Source of the DNA: Pseudomonas sp. SG20056
Lineage (GTDB): Bacteria > Pseudomonadota > Gammaproteobacteria > Pseudomonadales > Pseudomonadaceae
Length of the DNA stretch: 64,000 nucleotides
Reading direction: 5' to 3'
Assembly: GCF_031764535.1 (NCBI RefSeq)
Contig: NZ_CP134499.1
Location: 3,906,001 to 3,970,000 of the forward strand
Shown here: positions 37,065-45,255 of the stretch, one piece after another
How positions within the stretch are numbered: the first letter of the stretch is position 1
How the letters are laid out: the number at the start of each line of letters is the position of its first letter
The notes under the pieces: generated by a model
The model's input: the letters and a program-made list of their open reading frames with translations, nothing else
The model's database searches: none
What the model was told of the DNA's origin: nothing
Program-made: the position numbers and the translations under genes

Positions 37065-38861
37065 ATGTTCTGGGACTCTCTTCCTCTGCCCCTGCTGTTT
37101 GTCGGCGCCCTGCTGATCTGGGTGCTGTACGCCTTTGTGCGTGAGAAGTGGAGCCCGGACATCGTCGCTGCCATCGCCGTGGCGGCGCTGCTGATCACTC
37201 AGCTGCTGACGCCTGCGGAAGTGCTCAGCGTGCTGAGCAACTCGGCGCCGGTGACCATCGCCTGCATGTTCGTGCTCTCCGCTGCGCTGGAGCGCACCGG
37301 CTGCATCGACGCCCTGGGCAACTGGCTGGGCGACCTGGTCGGTACCAGCCCGATTCGCGTACTCACCGGGCTGACCGTCACCGCCCTGGTGATTTCCGCC
37401 TGCCTGAACAACACCCCGGTGGTGGCCATTCTGACTCCGGTGGCGATTTCCCTGGCCCGCCGCGCCGGCACCTTGCCGTCGAAACTGCTGATTCCGCTGT
37501 CCTACGCCACCATCCTCGGCGGTACCCTGACCATGATCGGCACCTCGACCAATATTCTGGTCGACGGCGTGGCGCGCAAGGCGGGCCTGGAGCCCTTCGG
37601 CATCTTCGAGATTACCGGCGCAGGCCTGATCATGGCCGCCTTCGGCATGGCCTACCTGCTGACCATCGGCCATCGCCTATTGCCTGAGCGCGAAACCCTG
37701 TCCAAGCAGCTGCGCCCGAACCTCGACCGCACCTTTATGACCGAGCTGCTGGTGCCGCAGAATTCTCCGGTGATCGGCAAAACCCTGCACGAAGCCAACC
37801 TCAATGGCGGCAGCGGCTTGCAGGTGCTGAAGATTTTCCGCGACGAGCAGGAACTCACCGAGCCGGCCCACGACACCCTGCTGGTGGCGGGCGATCAACT
37901 GGTGCTGCACGGCCAGGTCAAGGATGTGGTGGAGCTGCGCGAAAGCGGCCACCTGATTTTCAACCGCAGCGATGCCTTCGAAACCATCAGCAGCCATGAT
38001 GTGATCCTCGCCGAGGCCATCGTCGGGCGTAACTCGCGCTACAGCCACCGGCCGATGCGCGACCTCGACCTCACCGCACGCTATGGCATCGCCGTGCTCG
38101 CCGTGCACCGTCAGGATGAGAACATCCAGGGCAACCTGGATGACTTCGAACTGCAGTTCGGTGACGTGATGCTGGTGGAAGGTACGCCGACGCAGATCAA
38201 GCGTTTCGCCGACAACGGCGAGTTGATCAGCCTCAACGCCGTGCAGGAGCGCGCGTTCCGCCGCGACAAGGCACCGATCGCGATCATCGCCACCCTGGCG
38301 GTGATGATCCTCGCCGCGTTCGGCGTGATGCCCATCGAAGGCCTGGCGATCATCGGCGCGGTGACCGTACTGGCGACCCGCTGCCTGGACGTGGAAGACG
38401 CCTACAAGGCAGTAGACTGGAAAATTCTCAGCCTGATTTTCGGCATGCTGGCCATCAGCATCGCCATGGACAAGGTCGGTCTGGTCAGCATGATGGTCAG
38501 CAATGTCATGGGCCTGATGCCCTGGGCCGGCCCACTGCTGATGCTGTCGTTTATCTACCTGTTCACCTCGATCCTCACCGAGGTGCTGTCAAACAACGCG
38601 GTGGCGGTACTGGTCACGCCAATTGCCATCGGCATGGCCCAGCACCTCGGCGTCGACCCGCGCGCCTTTGTGGTCGCCGTGATGTTCGCCGCCAGCGCCA
38701 GCTTCGCCACGCCCATCGGCTATCAGACCAACACCTTCGTCTACAACGCCGGCGGTTATCGCTTTACCGACTTTATGAAGGTCGGCATTCCGCTCAACCT
38801 GCTGCTGTGGGTGGTGGCCAGCTTTGTCATTCCCTGGTTCTTCCCGCTGACGCCGGTTTGA
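37065..38861 (+). CDS. SLC13-family permease with two RCK-C (TrkA-C) domains
   Basis: A 598-residue inner-membrane anion transporter of the divalent anion:Na+ symporter (SLC13) superfamily. N-terminal helices run to about residue 205, two TrkA-C-like cytoplasmic domains cover about 210-395, and C-terminal helices follow. SNT-type motifs are CLNNTPVVAILTPVAI and IGTSTNILVDGVA in the first half, and VLSNNAVAVLVTPIAIGM in the second. The start at ATG 37065 is preferred to ATG 37059 because AAGGA lies at workable spacing. The downstream O-acetylhomoserine sulfhydrylase suggests, but does not prove, sulfate or another sulfur anion as substrate. Confidence 0.87.
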   Translation: MFWDSLPLPLLFVGALLIWVLYAFVREKWSPDIVAAIAVAALLITQLLTPAEVLSVLSNSAPVTIACMFVLSAALERTGCIDALGNWLGDLVGTSPIRVLTGLTVTALVISACLNNTPVVAILTPVAISLARRAGTLPSKLLIPLSYATILGGTLTMIGTSTNILVDGVARKAGLEPFGIFEITGAGLIMAAFGMAYLLTIGHRLLPERETLSKQLRPNLDRTFMTELLVPQNSPVIGKTLHEANLNGGSGLQVLKIFRDEQELTEPAHDTLLVAGDQLVLHGQVKDVVELRESGHLIFNRSDAFETISSHDVILAEAIVGRNSRYSHRPMRDLDLTARYGIAVLAVHRQDENIQGNLDDFELQFGDVMLVEGTPTQIKRFADNGELISLNAVQERAFRRDKAPIAIIATLAVMILAAFGVMPIEGLAIIGAVTVLATRCLDVEDAYKAVDWKILSLIFGMLAISIAMDKVGLVSMMVSNVMGLMPWAGPLLMLSFIYLFTSILTEVLSNNAVAVLVTPIAIGMAQHLGVDPRAFVVAVMFAASASFATPIGYQTNTFVYNAGGYRFTDFMKVGIPLNLLLWVVASFVIPWFFPLTPV

Positions 38862-38893
38862 CGGCATAAGCGGCGAATATATCGATCTAACCC

Positions 38894-38932
38894 AAGGCCC
38901 GTTTCATTGCGCCAGCGCATTGACCGGGCCTT
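38894..38932 (+). terminator. Long hairpin between the SLC13 permease gene and metY
   Basis: AAGGCCCG (38894-38901) pairs with CGGGCCTT (38925-38932), and a second small stem TGCGC-CA-GCGCA lies in the loop. Only scattered Ts follow (TGCTGCTTTCT). It could terminate the permease transcript or act in the metY leader; it does not look like a SAM riboswitch. Confidence 0.5.
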
Positions 38933-38984
38933 GCTGCTTTCTCCATGCTGCGTATCTTTCAATCTGCCCTGAAGGAACGCGCGC

Positions 38985-40262
38985 ATGAAATTGGAAACCC
39001 TGGCCATCCACGCCGGCTACAGCCCCGACCCGACCACCAAGGCCGTGGCGGTGCCGATCTACCAGACCAGCTCCTTTGCCTTCGACGACACCCAGCACGG
39101 TGCCGATCTGTTCGACCTGAAGGTCGCCGGCAACATCTATTCGCGGATCATGAACCCGACCAACGCCGTGCTCGAAGAGCGCGTGGCTGCGCTGGAAGGT
39201 GGCGTCGGCGCGCTGGCCGTGGCTTCGGGCATGGCCGCGATCACCTACGCGATCCAGACCGTCGCCGAAGCCGGTGACAACATCGTCTCGGTGGCCAAGC
39301 TCTACGGCGGTACCTACAACCTGCTGGCCCACACCCTGCCGCGCTTCGGCATCGAGACCCGCTTCGCCGCCCATGACGACATCGCCGCCCTCGAAGCGCT
39401 GATCGACGACAAGACCAAAGCCGTGTTCTGCGAATCCATCGGCAACCCGGCCGGCAATATCGTCGATCTGGCCGCACTGGCCGCCGCTGCGCACCGCCAT
39501 GGCGTGCCGCTGATCGTCGACAACACCGTGGCCACGCCGATTCTCTGCCGCCCCTTCGAGCACGGTGCCGACATCGTCGTGCATTCGCTGACCAAGTACA
39601 TCGGCGGGCACGGCACCAGCATCGGCGGCATCGTCGTCGACTCCGGCAAATTCCCCTGGGCCGACAACAAGGCGCGCTTCCCGCTGCTCAATACGCCCGA
39701 CCCGTCCTACCACGGCGTGACCTACACCGAGGCCTTCGGCCCGGCGGCCTTTATCGGTCGCTGCCGCGTGGTGCCGCTGCGCAACACCGGCGCGGCGCTG
39801 TCGCCGTTCAATGCCTTCCTGATTCTGCAAGGCCTGGAAACCCTGGCCCTGCGCATGGAGCGTCACTGTGAGAACGCGCTGAAGGTCGCCCATTACCTGC
39901 AGAACCACCCGCAGGTGGCCTGGGTGAAATACGCTGGCCTGCCCGATCACCCCGAGCACGCCCTGGCGCAGCGCTTCTGCGGCGGCAAGCCGGCGTCGAT
40001 CCTGTCCTTCGGCATTGTTGGCGGCCAGGCTGCCGGCGCGCGCTTTATCGATGCGCTGCAGCTGGTGGTGCGTTTGGTGAATATCGGCGATGCCAAATCG
40101 CTGGCCTGCCACCCCGCCTCGACCACTCACCGCCAACTCAATGATGAAGAGCTGGAGCGCGCCGGCGTACCGCGCGACATGGTGCGCCTGTCGATCGGTA
40201 TCGAGCACAGCGACGACATCCTCGCCGACCTGGCCCAGGCTCTGGACGCTGCGGCGGGCTGA
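38985..40262 (+). CDS. metY: O-acetylhomoserine (thiol)-lyase MetY
   Basis: A 425-residue PLP enzyme of the Cys/Met metabolism family, making homocysteine (with sulfide) or methionine (with methanethiol) from O-acetylhomoserine. The start MKLETLAIHAGYSPDPTTKA is typical. YSRIMNPTNAVLEERVAALE binds the cofactor phosphate, and the PLP lysine is in HSLTKYIGGHG near residue 206. Length equals P. aeruginosa PA5025. RBS AAGGAA precedes the ATG. P. aeruginosa MetZ is the O-succinylhomoserine counterpart, so this may be a sulfide- or thiol-scavenging route. Confidence 0.93.
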   Translation: MKLETLAIHAGYSPDPTTKAVAVPIYQTSSFAFDDTQHGADLFDLKVAGNIYSRIMNPTNAVLEERVAALEGGVGALAVASGMAAITYAIQTVAEAGDNIVSVAKLYGGTYNLLAHTLPRFGIETRFAAHDDIAALEALIDDKTKAVFCESIGNPAGNIVDLAALAAAAHRHGVPLIVDNTVATPILCRPFEHGADIVVHSLTKYIGGHGTSIGGIVVDSGKFPWADNKARFPLLNTPDPSYHGVTYTEAFGPAAFIGRCRVVPLRNTGAALSPFNAFLILQGLETLALRMERHCENALKVAHYLQNHPQVAWVKYAGLPDHPEHALAQRFCGGKPASILSFGIVGGQAAGARFIDALQLVVRLVNIGDAKSLACHPASTTHRQLNDEELERAGVPRDMVRLSIGIEHSDDILADLAQALDAAAG

Positions 40263-40322
40263 TCGCCCTTGATATCCGCACAAGCGACTCCAGATAAGGG
40301 ATAACCGCCTCTGGAGTCGCCC

Positions 40323-40757
40323 ATGTCCAACCCTCTGCTGATCCCCTGCCCACAGTGCAACGGCCTTAACCGCATTCCCGCCGAGCGCTTGGGCGATGCG
40401 CCGCGCTGCGGCCGTTGCAAATCGGAGGTGCTGCCCAGCACACCCTTCGAACTGACCCAGGCCAACTTCGATGCGCAGAACAAGGGCGACCTGCCGCTGC
40501 TGATTGATGTGTGGGCCAGCTGGTGCGGCCCGTGCCGTAGCTTTGCCCCCATCTATGAGCAGGCCGCCGCGCAGCTGCAAGGTCACTGCCGCCTGAGCAA
40601 ACTGGACAGTGAAGCCAACCCGCAGCTGTCGGCAGAAATGGGTATTCGCTCGATCCCGACGCTGATCCTGCTCAAGGGCGGTGTCGAAGTCGCCCGGCAG
40701 AGTGGCGCACTGCCCCTGCCACAACTGCTCGGTTGGTTGCGCCAGCAGGGCATTTGA
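40323..40757 (+). CDS. trxC: Thioredoxin 2 (TrxC)
   Basis: A 144-residue thioredoxin with an N-terminal zinc ribbon: CPQC at residues 9-12 and CGRC near 29-32. The redox site WCGPC is near residues 62-66 within WASWCGPCRSFAP. The cis-proline follows in IRSIPTLILL. TrxC proteins reduce disulfides in the cytoplasm and respond to oxidative stress (OxyR in E. coli). No OxyR site is obvious here. The start lies 60 bases after metY. Confidence 0.92.
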   Translation: MSNPLLIPCPQCNGLNRIPAERLGDAPRCGRCKSEVLPSTPFELTQANFDAQNKGDLPLLIDVWASWCGPCRSFAPIYEQAAAQLQGHCRLSKLDSEANPQLSAEMGIRSIPTLILLKGGVEVARQSGALPLPQLLGWLRQQGI

Positions 40758-40787
40758 GCGGATCGGTCAATCACGCCACGGCATTGC

Positions 40788-40809
40788 GGTCATTACCCCG
40801 GTAATGACC
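40788..40809. promoter_or_regulatory. Perfect 22-bp palindromic operator-like site
   Basis: GGTCATTACC-CC-GGTAATGACC is a 10-bp inverted repeat with a 2-bp centre, 43 bp before the thioesterase-fold gene. There is no T-run, and the trxC stop is 30 bases upstream. The length and symmetry fit a dimeric repressor site. Regulator unknown. Confidence 0.65.
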
Positions 40810-40851
40810 AACCTTTAGGCTGGCTGCACAACAATAGGTGTGGAGCCAAGC

Positions 40852-41295
40852 ATGACGATGCCAATCGAACTGATCCGCCAGCTCACCGAAGAACAGATCG
40901 CCTTTGTCCAGCGCAGCGGGCTCAAGGCCGAAGTGCTGGAAGCTGGCCACGTGCGCCTGCGTATGCCGCTGGCGGGTAACCAGAACCATATCGGCAGCAT
41001 GTATGCCGGTGCACTGTTCACCCTGGCGGAAATTCCCGGCGGTGCGCTGTTTCTCACCAGCTTTGATGCGCAGCGCTTCTATCCCATCGTCAAGGAAATG
41101 AACCTGCGCTTTCGTCGGCCCGCCAGCGGCGACATCTGGGTCGAGGCGCACCTTACAGCGGAAGAAATCCAGCAGCTGCAAAAGCAGGCAACAGAACTGG
41201 GCAAAGCCGAGTATGTTTTACAGTTGCAGCTGACCGATGAGAGTGGTGAAGTAGTGGTCGAGAGTCGCGGCCTGTATCAATTACGCGCACGCTGA
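40852..41295 (+). CDS. Hotdog-fold thioesterase-like protein (DUF4442/PaaI-like)
   Basis: A 147-residue single-domain protein with the hotdog-fold pattern. The segment NHIGSMYAGALFTLAEIPGG (about residues 45-64) corresponds to the HGG-type active-site helix of PaaI/YiiD thioesterases, with Asn-His and an acidic Glu (LAEIPG) kept. Acyl-CoA or aryl-CoA hydrolysis is the family expectation. ATG 40852 has GGAG seven bases before it; a frame from 40840 has no such site. It sits where P. aeruginosa has PA5026 by my recollection. Confidence 0.75.
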   Translation: MTMPIELIRQLTEEQIAFVQRSGLKAEVLEAGHVRLRMPLAGNQNHIGSMYAGALFTLAEIPGGALFLTSFDAQRFYPIVKEMNLRFRRPASGDIWVEAHLTAEEIQQLQKQATELGKAEYVLQLQLTDESGEVVVESRGLYQLRAR

Positions 41296-41304
41296 CACCT
41301 GACC

Positions 41305-41318
41305 TTGCCCTAGGTCAA
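41305..41318. promoter_or_regulatory. Anr (FNR-type) box before the universal stress gene
   Basis: TTGCC-CTAG-GTCAA closely matches the Anr/FNR consensus TTGAT-N4-ATCAA and its Pseudomonas variants ending GTCAA. Its centre (41311.5) would be at -41.5 from a start near 41353, a class II activator position. It also lies inside a longer TGACCT-N6-AGGTCA repeat (41300-41317). Confidence 0.68.
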
Positions 41319-41383
41319 AAGTCCAGCTATGACTCGAGGTCACAATAAATGTGCCGACATGCATCGGCAGGAGAACGCCGACC

Positions 41384-42184
41384 ATGCCCAGTCACATCCT
41401 TATTGCCCACGACCTGCGCGACACTGCCGACATGGCGCTGTGCCGCGCCACCCAGCTGGCCAAGCAATTCAACGCCAAACTGACCATCCTGCATGTGCTT
41501 GACCCGAGCAAAAGCAGTCAGGAGCATGAGCAGGCCAAGCAGGCACTGGACCGCAGCCTGACCCAATACGCCCCACCCGGCAGCCAACTGCTGATCCGCA
41601 CCGGCATCAAGCCCTCGGAAGTGGTGCTGCAACAGCTTAATGAGCTGGGGTGCGACTTGCTGGTACTCGGCGGCCATCACCAGCGCCACGACTTCTTCTC
41701 CGGCACCAGCCTCGACCGCATTGCCCGCAACTGTCCGGTGCCACTGCTGCTGGTAGCGCGTAACGATTTCAAGCCATACCAGCGCGCACTGGCGGCCATC
41801 GATTTTTCACTCTGCGCCTGCAGCGCCCTAGGCCAGGCCTACCGCCTGCTGCCGGAAACGGCCGAACTGCACGCCCTGCACGTCTTCGAGCCAGACAAGG
41901 GCACGCCCAAGCAGGTTGAAGCGCAACTGACCACGCAAAAAGCCCTGATCAACCAGCTGCTGGAAGATGAAGCGCAGAACCTGCCAGAGAAAGGCCCGAC
42001 CTTGACTCACTCGGTGGAGCAAGGCGGCATCTTGCGCTGCCTGCAAGCACGCCTGAAGAGCACCAACACCGAACTGCTGGTACTCGGCAGCCACGGCCGC
42101 AGCGCACTGTCGCAAGCATTGCTCGGCAGCCTGGCGCAGCACTTCCTGCACAAGGCGCCCTGCGACATCTACGTCGTCAGGTAG
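41384..42184 (+). CDS. Universal stress protein with two Usp domains (PA5027-like)
   Basis: A 266-residue cytoplasmic protein with tandem UspA folds. The N-terminal half (about 1-135) has MPSHILIAHDLRDTAD and a degenerate nucleotide motif, LVLGGHHQRHDFF. The C-terminal half (about 140-266) has the ATP-binding LVLGSHGRSALSQALLGS. Start at ATG 41384 with AGGAGA upstream; a longer frame from 41351 lacks a ribosome site. Preceded by an Anr box, which fits induction at low oxygen as for several P. aeruginosa Usp proteins. Exact role unknown. Confidence 0.88.
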   Translation: MPSHILIAHDLRDTADMALCRATQLAKQFNAKLTILHVLDPSKSSQEHEQAKQALDRSLTQYAPPGSQLLIRTGIKPSEVVLQQLNELGCDLLVLGGHHQRHDFFSGTSLDRIARNCPVPLLLVARNDFKPYQRALAAIDFSLCACSALGQAYRLLPETAELHALHVFEPDKGTPKQVEAQLTTQKALINQLLEDEAQNLPEKGPTLTHSVEQGGILRCLQARLKSTNTELLVLGSHGRSALSQALLGSLAQHFLHKAPCDIYVVR

Positions 42185-42197
42185 GTTATCTACGCCC

Positions 42198-42230
42198 AAC
42201 AAAAAAGCTGCCTAGGCAGCTTTTTTGTTA
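42198..42230. terminator. Bidirectional terminator between usp and parA
   Basis: AAAAAAGCTGCC and its mirror GGCAGCTTTTTT around a CTAG loop give a stem with A- and T-tracts on either side. It serves both the plus-strand usp gene and the minus-strand parA gene. Confidence 0.95.
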
Positions 42231-42242
42231 TCCAGACTCGAC

Positions 42243-43016
42243 TCAATCAGCACTGTTGAGCAGGTCATGCAGCTCGACAAACTGCTGAGTCAACTTGTGG
42301 TTGCGGTCCAGGTAGATCAGCGGCGTGCAGGCCTGGTGCGATTCGCGCATCTTCACCGAACTCATCAGGTTGACCGGCAGCACCGGCAGACCCTCGGCAA
42401 CCAGCTCATCGAGTAGCTGCTGCGGCAGGCTGGCGCGCGGCTGGAACTGATTGACCACAATGCCTTCGACTTCCAGGCCCTCGTTGTGGTCTTCCTTGAG
42501 CTCTTCGATCTCACGCAGCAGGCCATACAGCGCCTGGCGCGAGAAGCTGTCGCAATCAAACGGAATCAGCACGCGGTCGGCGGCGATCAACGCGGATACG
42601 GTGTAGAAATTCAGCGCCGGTGGGGTATCGAGGTAGATGCGCTCGTAGTCTTCGCTGAGCTCTTCGAGCAGTTTGCGCAGCTTGTTGATCTTGTGCTTCT
42701 GCTCCAACTTAGGTTGCAGATCGGCCAGTTCGGCGGTGGCGGTGACCACATGCAGGTTGTCGAACGGCGTCTCGTAGATATCCACGCTGCCTTTCTTGCC
42801 GAACGGTGCCGATGACAACGTGCCCTTGAAGAACTCGGCAATGCCCATGGGAATATCTTCACCGGTCAGGCCAGTGAGGTAATGGGTCGAATTGGCTTGG
42901 GCGTCCAGGTCGATCAGCAGCGTGCGATAGCCTTGGGAAGCGCTGACCGCGGCCAGGTTGCAGGCAATACTGGACTTACCCACACCGCCCTTCTGATTGA
43001 AGATCACGCGCCGCAT
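42243..43016 (-). CDS. ParA/MinD-family ATPase
   Basis: A 257-residue deviant Walker ATPase. KGGVGKSS (residues 9-16) is the deviant P-loop with its signature lysine, [11 protein letters not shown] is Walker A', and IYLDTPPAL is Walker B. Such proteins position cargoes or segregate DNA. No parB gene is beside it, so a cargo-positioning role is possible (the P. aeruginosa counterpart is PA5028). ATG 43016 gives the family N-terminus [11 protein letters not shown]; longer frames overlap the APE promoter region. Confidence 0.85.
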   Translation of the reverse strand: MRRVIFNQKGGVGKSSIACNLAAVSASQGYRTLLIDLDAQANSTHYLTGLTGEDIPMGIAEFFKGTLSSAPFGKKGSVDIYETPFDNLHVVTATAELADLQPKLEQKHKINKLRKLLEELSEDYERIYLDTPPALNFYTVSALIAADRVLIPFDCDSFSRQALYGLLREIEELKEDHNEGLEVEGIVVNQFQPRASLPQQLLDELVAEGLPVLPVNLMSSVKMRESHQACTPLIYLDRNHKLTQQFVELHDLLNSAD

Positions 43017-43138
43017 GAAATACCCCCTGAATCCCGCATAAACCCCGAAATGGTCTCGGATTCTATGCAAACTACGTGACAAGGGCGAGATTTTCGGCAA
43101 AACCGCGCCGCCTCCGGTCAGAACAACAGGCCATAGAT

Positions 43139-43167
43139 TTGCGCACGGCCCGTACGGTCTGGATAAT
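43139..43167 (+). promoter_or_regulatory. Candidate sigma-70 promoter of the aryl polyene operon
   Basis: TTGCGC (43139-43144), a 17-base spacer and GATAAT (43162-43167) give a plausible promoter with a start point near 43174. This lies after the frame-open ATGs at 43076 and 43166, supporting translation of the first gene from 43229 or 43244. Confidence 0.55.
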
Positions 43168-43228
43168 GCCAGCACTTCGCCACACCTGCTGCCAAGCCAT
43201 CCGCTGGTTGCGGCTGGCCGTAGCCGAC

Positions 43229-43960
43229 ATGGACGCCCACCGCGTGACACATTTCAGGATCGAACAATGGCGTGCCTGGGCCCCTGGCCTGGACAGCACG
43301 GCTGACTGGTGCGCCTGGCATCAGGCACCGTTGCGCCTGGTCGATACTGGCCAACAGCCGGATGTCAGCGCGCTGCCGGCCATGCAGCGCCGGCGCCTGA
43401 GCCGCCTGGCGCGGATGGCCTTTCACGTCGCCTGGCCACTGGCCGAAGCGCACCCGCAATTGCCCATGGTGTTCGCCAGCCGGCATGGCGAAACCCCACG
43501 CACCCTGACTATTCTCACCGACCTGGCGCATGGTGAGCCGCTGTCGCCGACCCAGTTCAGCCTCTCGGTGCATAACGCGATCATCGGTCTGTGGTCGATC
43601 CAGCGCGGCGATCACAGCGAAATGACGGCCATTGCCGGCGCCGGCGATGGCCTGGAAAACGCCATACTGGAAGCCTGCGGCATGCTCCACGACGGCGCAC
43701 CGGCAGTGTTGCTGGTAATTGCCGAAGAAACCCCGCCCGAGCTTTACGCGCCTTTTATCGACGACGTGCCGTTCCCCTATGCCGTTGGCTTGCTGCTGAC
43801 GCCGGGTGATGACTGGCAGCTGCACCTGAGCCGAGCCAACGGCGCCGTCAGCGAATGGCCCCACGCCCTCAACCTGGTCCGCGCACTGTGCAGCGACCAG
43901 CCGACCCTGCAGCACCACTGGAAGAGCCGACAATGGACCTGGTCACGCAACAAGGCCTAA
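43229..43960 (+). CDS. Aryl polyene chain-length factor (ketosynthase-like, ApeC type)
   Basis: About 243 residues resembling only the N-terminal half of a beta-ketoacyl synthase (the Ketoacyl-synt_2 type). The motif near [14 protein letters not shown] stands where a ketosynthase would have its active-site cysteine, and no cysteine is present, so it should be a non-catalytic partner that sets chain length with a true ketosynthase in the operon. The start is uncertain: ATG 43229 is preferred, GTG 43244 ([12 protein letters not shown]) is possible. Overlaps the next gene by 28 bases. First gene of the operon. Confidence 0.78.
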   Translation: MDAHRVTHFRIEQWRAWAPGLDSTADWCAWHQAPLRLVDTGQQPDVSALPAMQRRRLSRLARMAFHVAWPLAEAHPQLPMVFASRHGETPRTLTILTDLAHGEPLSPTQFSLSVHNAIIGLWSIQRGDHSEMTAIAGAGDGLENAILEACGMLHDGAPAVLLVIAEETPPELYAPFIDDVPFPYAVGLLLTPGDDWQLHLSRANGAVSEWPHALNLVRALCSDQPTLQHHWKSRQWTWSRNKA

Positions 43961-44748
43961 GCCGTTACAGCGCGCCCTATGTCTGGCGGCTGATTGCCAC
44001 GGCCCTGAGTTTCAGCCTGTTTGGTATCGGCGGCGTCCTGCTGCGCGTGCTGATTTTCCCGCTGCTGGCCCTGCTTCCGGGTGATGCCTTGAGTCGGCGT
44101 ACCCGCGCCCGCGCGGTAGTGAGCAAGACCTTCTACCTGTTCGTGCGCTTTATGTACCGCAGCGGCGTGCTGACCTACGAAGTCGAGGGCATCGAACGCC
44201 TCGGCCAGCCTGGGCAGATGGTGATTGCCAATCACCCGTCACTGATCGACGTGGTGGTACTGATCGCCTTCATTCGTGACGCCAACTGCGTGGTCAAACA
44301 GAGCCTGTGGGATAACCCGAGCATGCGCGGGCCGATCCGCGCCGCCGGCTATATCAGTAACAGCGGCAGCATGGACATGCTCGACGAAGCGGCCGGTGCC
44401 CTGCAAAGCGGCCAGACCCTGGTGATTTTCCCGGAAGGCACGCGCACCACACCGGGGCACAACCCGGAGTTTCACCGCGGCGCAGCAGCCATTGCCCTGC
44501 GTGGCGCACGCATCGTCACCCCGGTGGTAATCAGCGTCAGCCCCACCACCCTGACCAAGGCCGAGCCGTGGTACAGCATTCCGTCGCGCCGTTTTCACAT
44601 TCGCCTGCGCGTAGGCGAGGATATTGACCCAAACCAGTTCAATGCCATGGGGCCAGCGCCGATAGCCTCACGCAAACTCAATGATTTTCTGCACCAACAC
44701 TTTATGAAGGAGCTCGCCAAAGATGAGCGATTTACAGCTGGAAATTAA
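43933..44748 (+). CDS. Lysophospholipid-type acyltransferase (PlsC-like, ApeD type)
   Basis: A 271-residue membrane-associated acyltransferase with the 1-acyl-glycerol-3-phosphate acyltransferase signature. The HX4D site is in VIANHPSLIDVVVL near residues 98-111, and FPEGTRTTPG is the second motif. An N-terminal hydrophobic helix (FSLFGIGGVLLRVLIFPLL) anchors it. In the APE pathway it probably attaches the polyene chain to a glycerol or lipid carrier. ATG 43933 was chosen over a frame from 43855 that lies inside the chain-length-factor gene. It overlaps the following ACP gene by 26 bases. Confidence 0.85.
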   Translation: MDLVTQQGLSRYSAPYVWRLIATALSFSLFGIGGVLLRVLIFPLLALLPGDALSRRTRARAVVSKTFYLFVRFMYRSGVLTYEVEGIERLGQPGQMVIANHPSLIDVVVLIAFIRDANCVVKQSLWDNPSMRGPIRAAGYISNSGSMDMLDEAAGALQSGQTLVIFPEGTRTTPGHNPEFHRGAAAIALRGARIVTPVVISVSPTTLTKAEPWYSIPSRRFHIRLRVGEDIDPNQFNAMGPAPIASRKLNDFLHQHFMKELAKDERFTAGN

Positions 44749-44983
44749 AAACCTGATCATCGACGCCCTGGGCCTGGAAGACATGGCGGCCGAAGACATC
44801 GCCGCCGACCTGACCCTGTTCGGTGAAGGCCTGGGCCTGGACTCGGTAGACGCCCTGGAACTTGGCCTGGCGATCCAGAAACGTTTCGGCATCAAGATCG
44901 ACGCCGAAGCCAAAGACACCCGCAAGCACTTTGCCAACGTAGCCAGCCTGGCGGCATTCGTGTCATCGCAACAGACCGCCTGA
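44723..44983 (+). CDS. Acyl carrier protein 1 of aryl polyene synthesis (ApeE type)
   Basis: An 86-residue acidic carrier protein. The 4'-phosphopantetheine site is S41 in GLGLDSVDALELG. The four-helix ACP pattern is clear, with a C-terminal ANVASLAAFVSS helix. Type II pathways of this family use two distinct ACPs; the other follows 11 bases later. Its start lies inside the 3' end of the acyltransferase gene, so translation is coupled. Confidence 0.9.
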   Translation: MSDLQLEIKNLIIDALGLEDMAAEDIAADLTLFGEGLGLDSVDALELGLAIQKRFGIKIDAEAKDTRKHFANVASLAAFVSSQQTA

Positions 44984-44994
44984 GGAAGCCGCCG

Positions 44995-45255
44995 ATGCAA
45001 ACCCGTGAAGAGATTTTCGACACCCTGCGCGACGCGCTGGTCGAGCTGTTCGAGTTGGACGCCGAACGTATTACGCCGGAAGCCAACCTCTATCAGGACC
45101 TTGAGATCGATAGCATTGACGCCGTGGACCTGATCGACCACATCAAACGCCAGACCGGTAAAAAGCTCGCAGCCGAGGAATTCAAGGCTGTGCGCACCGT
45201 CGGTGACGTGGTCGAGGCGGTGCTGCAGCTGGTCAACGCCCCAGCCAGCGAATAA
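44995..45255 (+). CDS. Acyl carrier protein 2 of aryl polyene synthesis (ApeF type)
   Basis: An 86-residue ACP with the phosphopantetheine serine at residue 40 in LEIDSIDAVDLIDHI. It differs strongly from ACP 1 around the attachment site (EIDSID versus GLDSVD), as expected if one carries the aryl starter and the other the growing chain. The stop and the next start share one base (TAATG). Confidence 0.9.
   Translation: MQTREEIFDTLRDALVELFELDAERITPEANLYQDLEIDSIDAVDLIDHIKRQTGKKLAAEEFKAVRTVGDVVEAVLQLVNAPASE

Noticed and set aside
38894..38932. SAM riboswitch or T-box upstream of metY
   Set aside because: Only a simple hairpin is visible; no conserved SAM-binding core or T-box sequence could be traced.
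38904..40724. Minus-strand open frame of 606 codons opposite metY and trxC
   Set aside because: Antisense to two well-defined genes; rich in His, Gly, Arg and Gln as typical of shadow frames in GC-rich DNA.
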